Source of the DNA: JAWXVD01 sp044425705
GTDB taxonomy: Bacteria > Bacillota > Clostridia > Lachnospirales > Lachnospiraceae
Assembly (NCBI GenBank): GCA_044425705.1
Contig: JAWXVD010000057.1
Location: 1 to 19,768 of the forward strand
Direction of reading: 5' to 3'
DNA length: 19,768 nt
Made by a program: the position numbers and the translations under genes. The notes beneath the pieces were generated by a model. It was not told the origin of the DNA. It made no database searches and worked only from the letters and a program-made list of their open reading frames with translations. Shown piece after piece: positions 15,092 through 19,768 of the stretch; positions within the stretch are counted from its first letter, which is position 1; every line of letters begins with the position of its first letter.

Positions 15092-16327
15092 ATGAGAAAA
15101 ACAGAATTGCTCATTCCAGCAAGTAATTTAGAAGTATTAAAAATTGCAGTCATTTTTGGTGCAGATGCAGTCTATATTGGTGGAGAGGCTTTTGGTCTAC
15201 GTGCCAAAGCTAAAAACTTCTCGAAAGAAGATATGGTTGCAGGTATCGCTTTTGCTCACGAACATGATGTGAAAGTATATGTAACAGCCAATATCCTAGC
15301 CCATAATGATGATTTAGAAGGAGCTAGAGAATATTTCATAGAATTAAAAGAAATGAAACCAGATGCATTGATTATTTCTGATCCAGGCATGTTTATGATA
15401 GCCAAAGAAATTTGTCCGGAAATAGAAATTCATATATCTACACAAGCTAATAATACAAATTATATGACTTATGATTTCTGGAGAAATATGGGAGCTACTA
15501 GAGTGGTTTCTGCAAGAGAATTATCTTTAAAAGAAATCAAAGAAATTAGGAATCATATACCAGAAGATATGGAAATAGAAAGTTTTATTCATGGAGCTAT
15601 GTGTATCTCTTATTCAGGCAGATGTTTGTTAAGTAGCTATTTTACTGGTAGAGATGCCAATCAAGGTGCATGCACCCATCCCTGTAGATGGAAATATTCT
15701 TTAATGGAAGAAGAAAGACCAGGAGAATATTTACCAGTATTTGAAAATGAACGTGGCACCTATATTTTCAACTCGAAAGATTTATGCATGATTGAACATA
15801 TTCCAGAGGTGATTGATGCTGGAATTGATAGTCTAAAAATAGAAGGTCGTATGAAAACAGCACTTTATGTTGCTACAGTAGCACGTACCTACAGAAAAGC
15901 ATTAGATGATTTTGCAAAATCAGAAGAAACATATCGTGAAAACATGGAATGGTATAAATCGGAAATTGGAAAATGTACTTATCGTTTGTTTACCACAGGA
16001 TTTTATTTTGGAAAACCAGATGAAACAACACAAATTTATGATAATAACACATATATTAATGAATATATCTATTTGGGAATTGTAGGAGAAATAGATGAAA
16101 GAGGATATGCAAAGATAGAGCAGAGAAATAAATTTTCTGTAGGAGACACCATTGAAATCATGAAACCAGATGCTAGAAATATAGAAACAAAAGTACTGGC
16201 TATGTATGATGAAGAGGGGAATTCTGTAGAAAGTGCACCTCATCCACAACAAGTGATCTATTTGGAATTAACAGAACAACCAGAGGCATATGATTTGTTG
16301 AGAGTGAAGAAGAATAGTTGTAGTTAG
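15092..16327 (+). CDS. U32 family protein (peptidase/tRNA hydroxylation type)
   Basis: The core begins MRKTELLIPASNLEVL, where homologues begin, so I use ATG 15092 (411 residues), preceded by GAGAAAGGA at a long 13-base spacing. In-frame ATG 15041, inside the repeated leader motif, is an alternative. Visible motifs are GADAVYIGGEAFGLRAKAKNF near residue 22 (read as two halves), VYVTANILAHNDDLE, IHISTQANNTNY and the U32 signature near residues 167-200: FIHGAMCISYSGRCLLS, then GACTHPCRW, with its conserved cysteines. SLKIEGRMKT follows. Known relatives include collagenase-type peptidases and the TrhP/YrrN-YrrO proteins needed for 5-hydroxyuridine in tRNA. The neighbouring O-methyltransferase favours the tRNA role. 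I infer this. Confidence 0.9.
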   Translation: MRKTELLIPASNLEVLKIAVIFGADAVYIGGEAFGLRAKAKNFSKEDMVAGIAFAHEHDVKVYVTANILAHNDDLEGAREYFIELKEMKPDALIISDPGMFMIAKEICPEIEIHISTQANNTNYMTYDFWRNMGATRVVSARELSLKEIKEIRNHIPEDMEIESFIHGAMCISYSGRCLLSSYFTGRDANQGACTHPCRWKYSLMEEERPGEYLPVFENERGTYIFNSKDLCMIEHIPEVIDAGIDSLKIEGRMKTALYVATVARTYRKALDDFAKSEETYRENMEWYKSEIGKCTYRLFTTGFYFGKPDETTQIYDNNTYINEYIYLGIVGEIDERGYAKIEQRNKFSVGDTIEIMKPDARNIETKVLAMYDEEGNSVESAPHPQQVIYLELTEQPEAYDLLRVKKNSCS

Positions 16328-16451
16328 ATATCAATATAGCTAATTTGATGAAAAATAAGATTAAAAAAGTAAAAAACAGTACATTATATCTAAAAATTAA
16401 AAAAATGCAAATTTGGTATTGCAATTTTAATCCGTATAGGGTAAATTAAAT

Positions 16452-16534
16452 GCAACGAAGGCAATACTTGCTGAAATAGAAATGTAGATGGACAAAGGTG
16501 TTCCGACAGTGGTTGGAGTGCCTTTTTTTATTTT
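16452..16534 (+). promoter_or_regulatory. Candidate ANTAR-type antiterminator leader of glnN
   Basis: A small hairpin, GGAC-AAAGGT-GTTC (16490-16503), has a six-base loop with A at position 1 and G at position 4, as in known ANTAR protein sites. Its loop and 3' arm overlap the 5' arm of the terminator at 16495-16524, so the two folds exclude each other. A partner site upstream (GCAACGAAGGC, with TTGC at 16468-16471) resembles known first hairpins but its stem is imperfect. A glutamine synthetase gene controlled by an ANTAR regulator (NitR) is known in Clostridium. No ANTAR gene is in this window. The 16328-16451 stretch is AT-rich with a weak TGCAA/TTGCA dyad and possible promoter-like boxes. 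Confidence 0.55.
16495..16534 (+). terminator. Intrinsic terminator in the glnN leader
   Basis: AAGGTGTTCCGAC (16495-16507) pairs with GTTGGAGTGCCTT (16512-16524) through 13 pairs including four G-U pairs, loop AGTG, followed by seven Ts, an A and four Ts. It lies 140 bases before the glnN start codon, so it would stop leader transcripts unless prevented. Confidence 0.8.
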
Positions 16535-16673
16535 GAGTGAGTGAAATATTATGTGTTTACATTTCATAAAATGATGAGAGCAGGTATTGATTTCATACAA
16601 AACATTCTCAAAAAGAGGAGTTAGGGAATGCGTAGTAGAATAAAGATACATATCAAGAAAGGAAATTGAAAAA

Positions 16674-18782
16674 ATGAGCGTATTAAATGTTGAAAAGATT
16701 TTTGGTGAAAATGTATTTACAATTGGTGTCATGAAAGAAAGATTGACAAAAAAAGTTTATAATGAAGTAAGAAAAGTTATGGACCAAGGTGGAGAATTAA
16801 CTCCAGCTACTGCTGATGTTGTTGCAAAAGCAATGAAAGACTGGGCGGTAGAAAAAGGTGCAACACACTATACACATTGGTTCCAACCTTTAACAGGAAT
16901 TACAGCTGAAAAACATGATTCATTCGTTACACATCCAGATGCAGATGGAAAAATGTTAATGGAATTCTCTGGTAAAGAATTAATCAAAGGTGAACCAGAT
17001 GCTTCTTCTTTCCCATCAGGTGGTCTTCGTGCAACATTTGAAGCTAGAGGATATACAGCTTGGGATATTACTTCTCCAGCATTTATTAAAGAAGCAGGAA
17101 CAGGTCCAATCCTTTGTATTCCTACAGCATTCTGCTCATATACAGGCGAAGCACTTGATAAAAAAACTCCATTATTAAGAAGTATGGAAGCGGTTAGTAC
17201 ACAAGCACTTCGTATCGTTAAATTATTTGGTAACACAGAAGCAACTAAAGTAACAGCTTCCGTTGGACCAGAACAAGAATATTTCTTGGTTGATCAAAAG
17301 AAAGCATTACAACGTAAAGATATCCTTTTCGCAGGACGTACATTATTCGGTGCTCCAGCTCCTAAAGGACAAGAAATGGAAGATCACTACTTTGGTGTTA
17401 TCAGAGAACACATTGGTGAATTCATGAAAGATTTAAATGAAGACCTTTGGAAATTAGGCGTTACAGCAAAAACACAACATAATGAAGTAGCTCCAGCACA
17501 ACACGAGTTAGCTCCTATTTATGAATCAGCAAACATTGCAGTTGATCATAACCAAATCGTTATGGAAACAATGAAGAGAGTTGCTGGTCGTCACGGATTA
17601 CGTTGTATGTTACATGAAAAACCATTTGCAGGGGTAAATGGTTCTGGTAAACATAACAACTGGTCGATTACAACAGATAATGGTGTAAACTTATTAGAAC
17701 CAGGCGAAACACCAAATGAAAATATTCAATTCTTACTTGTACTTGCTTGTATTATGAAAGCTGTTGATACACATGCAGACTTATTACGTCAAAGTGCAGC
17801 AAACGTTGGTAATGACCACAGACTTGGAGCAAATGAAGCACCACCAGCAATCATCTCTATGTTCTTAGGAGAACAATTAGAAGATGTTGTAACTCAATTA
17901 ATTGAAACAGGTGAAGCAGCTACATGTATGGAAGGTGGTATCTTAGAAACAGGTGTTTCTACACTTCCAGATTTCAAAAAAGATGCAACAGATAGAAATA
18001 GAACATCACCATTTGCTTTCACTGGAAATAAATTTGAATTCCGTATGGTAGGTAGTGAAGATTCAATCGCTAGCCCTAATACAACATTAAATGCAATCGT
18101 TGCAGAAGCATTCTGTGAAGCTGCTGATGTATTAGAAAAAGCTGATGACGTAGAATTAGCAATACATGATTTAATCAAAGAATACATGTCGAAACATCAA
18201 AGAATCGTATTTAATGGTAATGGATACTCAGCTGAATGGGTTGTAGAAGCTGAAAGAAGAGGACTTCCAAACATTAAATCAATGGTAGATGCAATCGGAA
18301 CATTAACAACAGATAAATCAATTGCTTTATTCCAAAAATTCGGTATTTTCACAAAAGCTGAATTAGAATCAAGAGCAGAAGTTTTATATGAAATCTATGC
18401 AAAAACAATTAATATTGAAGCATTAACAATGATCGATATGGCTTCTAAAGAAATTATTCCAGCAGTAGTAAAATACTCTAAATCATTAGCGGATACTGTA
18501 ATTGCAGTAAAAGAAGCTGGAGCAGAAGCAACAGTTGCTGCTAAATTATTAGGCGAAGTTAGCACAAAATTAGCTGCTATGCAAGTTGCACTTGATGACT
18601 TAAAAGCAAAAGATGCAATTGCTTCTGATATGGAAGAAGGACTTGCGCAAGCTGAATACTACCGAGATGTAGTAAAAGTTGCTATGGATGCTTTAAGAAC
18701 ACCAGCAGATGAATTAGAAATGATCGTAGATAAAAAAGATTGGCCATTCCCTACATATGCAGAATTAATCTTCGAAGTATAA
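16674..18782 (+). CDS. glnN: Glutamine synthetase type III
   Basis: It ligates ammonia to glutamate with ATP in central nitrogen assimilation. At 702 residues it is full length for GSIII, much longer than GSI (about 450). The N-terminus MSVLNVEKIFGENVFTIGVM and the GSIII-specific regions are intact: HYTHWFQPLTGITAEKHDSF (about 62-81), PSGGLRATFEARGY, SVGPEQEYFLVD (active-site glutamates, near 200-212), NGSGKHNNWSI (near 324-334) and LGANEAPPAIISMFLG (near 384-399). The ribosome binding site AAGAAAGGA precedes the ATG by ten bases. Transcription is likely gated by the upstream terminator leader. A terminator hairpin lies at 18909-18944. Codon choice is biased to a few A/T-ending and C-ending codons, suggesting high expression. 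Confidence 0.97.
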   Translation: MSVLNVEKIFGENVFTIGVMKERLTKKVYNEVRKVMDQGGELTPATADVVAKAMKDWAVEKGATHYTHWFQPLTGITAEKHDSFVTHPDADGKMLMEFSGKELIKGEPDASSFPSGGLRATFEARGYTAWDITSPAFIKEAGTGPILCIPTAFCSYTGEALDKKTPLLRSMEAVSTQALRIVKLFGNTEATKVTASVGPEQEYFLVDQKKALQRKDILFAGRTLFGAPAPKGQEMEDHYFGVIREHIGEFMKDLNEDLWKLGVTAKTQHNEVAPAQHELAPIYESANIAVDHNQIVMETMKRVAGRHGLRCMLHEKPFAGVNGSGKHNNWSITTDNGVNLLEPGETPNENIQFLLVLACIMKAVDTHADLLRQSAANVGNDHRLGANEAPPAIISMFLGEQLEDVVTQLIETGEAATCMEGGILETGVSTLPDFKKDATDRNRTSPFAFTGNKFEFRMVGSEDSIASPNTTLNAIVAEAFCEAADVLEKADDVELAIHDLIKEYMSKHQRIVFNGNGYSAEWVVEAERRGLPNIKSMVDAIGTLTTDKSIALFQKFGIFTKAELESRAEVLYEIYAKTINIEALTMIDMASKEIIPAVVKYSKSLADTVIAVKEAGAEATVAAKLLGEVSTKLAAMQVALDDLKAKDAIASDMEEGLAQAEYYRDVVKVAMDALRTPADELEMIVDKKDWPFPTYAELIFEV

Positions 18783-18810
18783 GAGAAATTAGGCAGTAGG
18801 AATGAATGTA

Positions 18811-18870
18811 TTACCGTTTGCACAGTTCACTCGGGAACTGTAAGATGAACGTAGCTTTCTGAGGGGGAAG
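18811..18870 (+). other. Structured stretch downstream of glnN
   Basis: ACAGTTC (18822-18828) pairs with GAACTGT (18835-18841) around ACTCGG. Flanking TAC-C-GTT and AACGTA can extend it with internal loops. A second stem, GCTTTC/GGAAGC with a six-base loop, follows (about 18854-18871). No reading frame is convincing. It may be part of the glnN 3' untranslated region or a small RNA. I match it to no known RNA family. Confidence 0.4.
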
Positions 18871-18908
18871 CGAGAGGAAAATGAAAAAATTTGAGTGATT
18901 TCACAGGG

Positions 18909-18944
18909 AAAGGGTTTGTATCCAGGGATGGATGCATACCCTTT
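18909..18944 (+). terminator. Terminator of glnN
   Basis: AAAGGGTTTGTATCC (18909-18923) pairs with 18930-18944 over 15 positions with one mismatch and one G-U pair, followed by a short TTCTT. The T-tract is modest, but the position between glnN and the next promoter fits a terminator. Confidence 0.65.
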
Positions 18945-19045
18945 CTTCGGCTTGTGTGGGGTGAAAATTAAACCAGCGGTTAAATGCAATATATAAAGTA
19001 AAATGATATACTCATAATATAAAATTATAAGGAGGTTATAGGGAT

Positions 19046-19417
19046 ATGAGTTGTCATAACATTGGAAGAGGTATGGATTCTGTAGTACAGACGGTTATAG
19101 GTATGTATGATAATAAGGAGCTTTCCTTGATGGCTACAAAGAAAGTAATAAGGTCTGCACGAGAAGGTGTACATTGGTGTGATGGAAATGAGTATGAGGC
19201 AATTGATTGTATTCGTGGCATAAGATGTGGATGCTGTTTGGAAAATATCGAGGAAGTAGAAGAGGAATATTCTTTGTGGCATTTAGGTGGAGAGTTTAGA
19301 CATATCGATTTTTTGGACGAAAGTGAAGAAGTAATTGCATCAGATATGTTGTGTGAGACTTGTTTTAAACGTGTAGTTGATGGTGTTATTGAAAAAAGGA
19401 AATGCACTAAAAAGTAA
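19046..19417 (+). CDS. Unknown cysteine-rich protein, possible zinc-binding
   Basis: I do not recognise this 123-residue protein. It has nine cysteines: C3, C45, C55, C61, C63, C64, C103, C106 and C120. The clusters RCGCCLENI (60-68) and MLCETCFKR (101-109) look like two knuckles of a metal-binding ribbon, separated by a 38-residue acidic stretch rich in Glu/Asp. There is no signal peptide or membrane segment, so it should be cytoplasmic. A strong AAGGAGG (19029-19035) ten bases upstream and a TG-A-TATACT extended -10 near 19004 support a real gene. It lies between glnN and tRNA-Gln with no obvious functional link. No function is proposed. Confidence 0.75.
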   Translation: MSCHNIGRGMDSVVQTVIGMYDNKELSLMATKKVIRSAREGVHWCDGNEYEAIDCIRGIRCGCCLENIEEVEEEYSLWHLGGEFRHIDFLDESEEVIASDMLCETCFKRVVDGVIEKRKCTKK

Positions 19418-19453
19418 TGATAGTAACAGAATGGTTAGTGGGTGAAATCACAG

Positions 19454-19486
19454 ATGCTGAGGGTGAAAATTTATTTTTGCCCTTAC
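19454..19486. repeat. Palindromic element, copy 2
   Basis: GCTGAG then GGTGAAAATTTATTTTT, with arms AGGGTGAAAA (19460-19469) and TTTTTGCCCT (19474-19483) pairing over 10 bp with two G-U pairs. It corresponds to copy 1 at 9197-9232. It lies 37 bases after the stop codon of the cysteine-rich protein gene and before the tRNA promoter, so it could also end that gene's transcript. Confidence 0.6.
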
Positions 19487-19508
19487 ATCAATTGTTGGTT
19501 AAAAAAAC

Positions 19509-19537
19509 TTGCATTAGAAGGCGAAATATTGTATCAT
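19509..19537 (+). promoter_or_regulatory. Promoter of tRNA-Gln
   Basis: TTGCAT (19509-19514), a 17-base spacer and TATCAT (19532-19537). Transcription would start near 19544, about 16 bases before the mature tRNA. Confidence 0.55.
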
Positions 19538-19559
19538 ATGTAGGTACAAATTTACATAT

Positions 19560-19631
19560 TGGGCTATCGCCAAACGGTAAGGCCACGGACTCTGACTCCG
19601 TTATTTCAAGGTTCGAATCCTTGTAGCCCAG
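19560..19631 (+). tRNA. tRNA-Gln (anticodon CUG)
   Basis: A complete cloverleaf: acceptor TGGGCTA (19560-19566) with TAGCCCA (19624-19630); D-arm containing CCAAACGGTAAGG; anticodon stem ACGGA/TCCGT with loop CTCTGAC, anticodon CTG at 19592-19594; T-arm CAAGG-TTCGAAT-CCTTG. The U1-A72 pair and G73 discriminator are normal for glutamine tRNA. CCA is not encoded and must be added. It reads CAG codons. Confidence 0.96.
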
Positions 19632-19715
19632 TTAAATGAGACCTTTTAGAAGAGATTCTGCATGCAAGGTGGTATGTGTTAGCCGCGATTGACGGTCAGA
19701 ATATCATTCAAGAGT

Positions 19716-19745
19716 AAAGTGATAGTCCTTGGACTATCACTTTTT
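19716..19745 (+). terminator. Terminator after tRNA-Gln
   Basis: AAAGTGATAGTCC (19716-19728) and GGACTATCACTTT (19731-19743) pair perfectly, followed by a T-run within 19741-19745. It probably ends the tRNA transcript. The 19632-19715 stretch between them shows no gene or recognised RNA. Confidence 0.88.
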
Positions 19746-19761
19746 GTATGAGAGGATAAAG

Positions 19762-19768
19762 ATGAAAT
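19762..19768 (+). CDS. Start of a gene cut by the window edge
   Basis: ATGAAAT preceded by AGAGGA at a five-base spacing, shortly after a terminator. Only two codons are visible, so the product cannot be identified. Confidence 0.4.

Overview
The window reads as a chromosomal segment of a low-GC Gram-positive anaerobe, most likely a Clostridia/Lachnospiraceae-type Firmicute. This is inferred from AT-rich codons, AGGAGG/GAAAGG-type ribosome binding sites, a type III glutamine synthetase, a stand-alone His-less HPr-like protein, a very short MltG-like protein, and the conserved gene run ireB - ruvX - DUF1292 - RNase J. Almost everything is housekeeping. No phage, transposase, CRISPR array, rRNA or defence system is visible.

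Layout. 1-231: gene-free, with a perfect 34-bp inverted repeat and a second hairpin. 232-2838 (minus strand): nicotinate phosphoribosyltransferase with a near-consensus promoter, then a pectate-lyase-like beta-helix gene broken by a -1 phase change. 3067-8821 (plus): alanine aminotransferase AlaA, then prmA and rsmE (methylation of ribosomal protein L11 and of 16S rRNA), then a cysteine desulfurase and thiI, a sulfur relay to 4-thiouridine in tRNA. A bidirectional terminator separates thiI from a convergent HPr/Crh-like gene. 9309-16327 (plus): mtaB (tRNA t6A methylthiolation), the ireB-ruvX-DUF1292 cluster, RNase J, an MltG-like membrane protein, an O-methyltransferase and a U32-family protein. 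16328-18782: type III glutamine synthetase behind a terminator leader that resembles ANTAR-controlled antitermination sites. 18783-19768: glutamine synthetase terminator, a small cysteine-rich unknown protein, tRNA-Gln(CUG), a terminator and the first bases of another gene.

Themes: RNA modification and processing (prmA, rsmE, thiI, mtaB, ruvX, RNase J), nitrogen and amino-acid metabolism (alaA, glnN, tRNA-Gln) and regulation through HPr and IreB homologues.

No clearly new multi-gene system is present. The most interesting signals are non-coding: a 26-nt leader motif repeated before alaA, rsmE and the U32 gene; a ~35-nt palindromic element present twice with compensatory stem changes; the giant hairpin at the left end; and the glnN leader.
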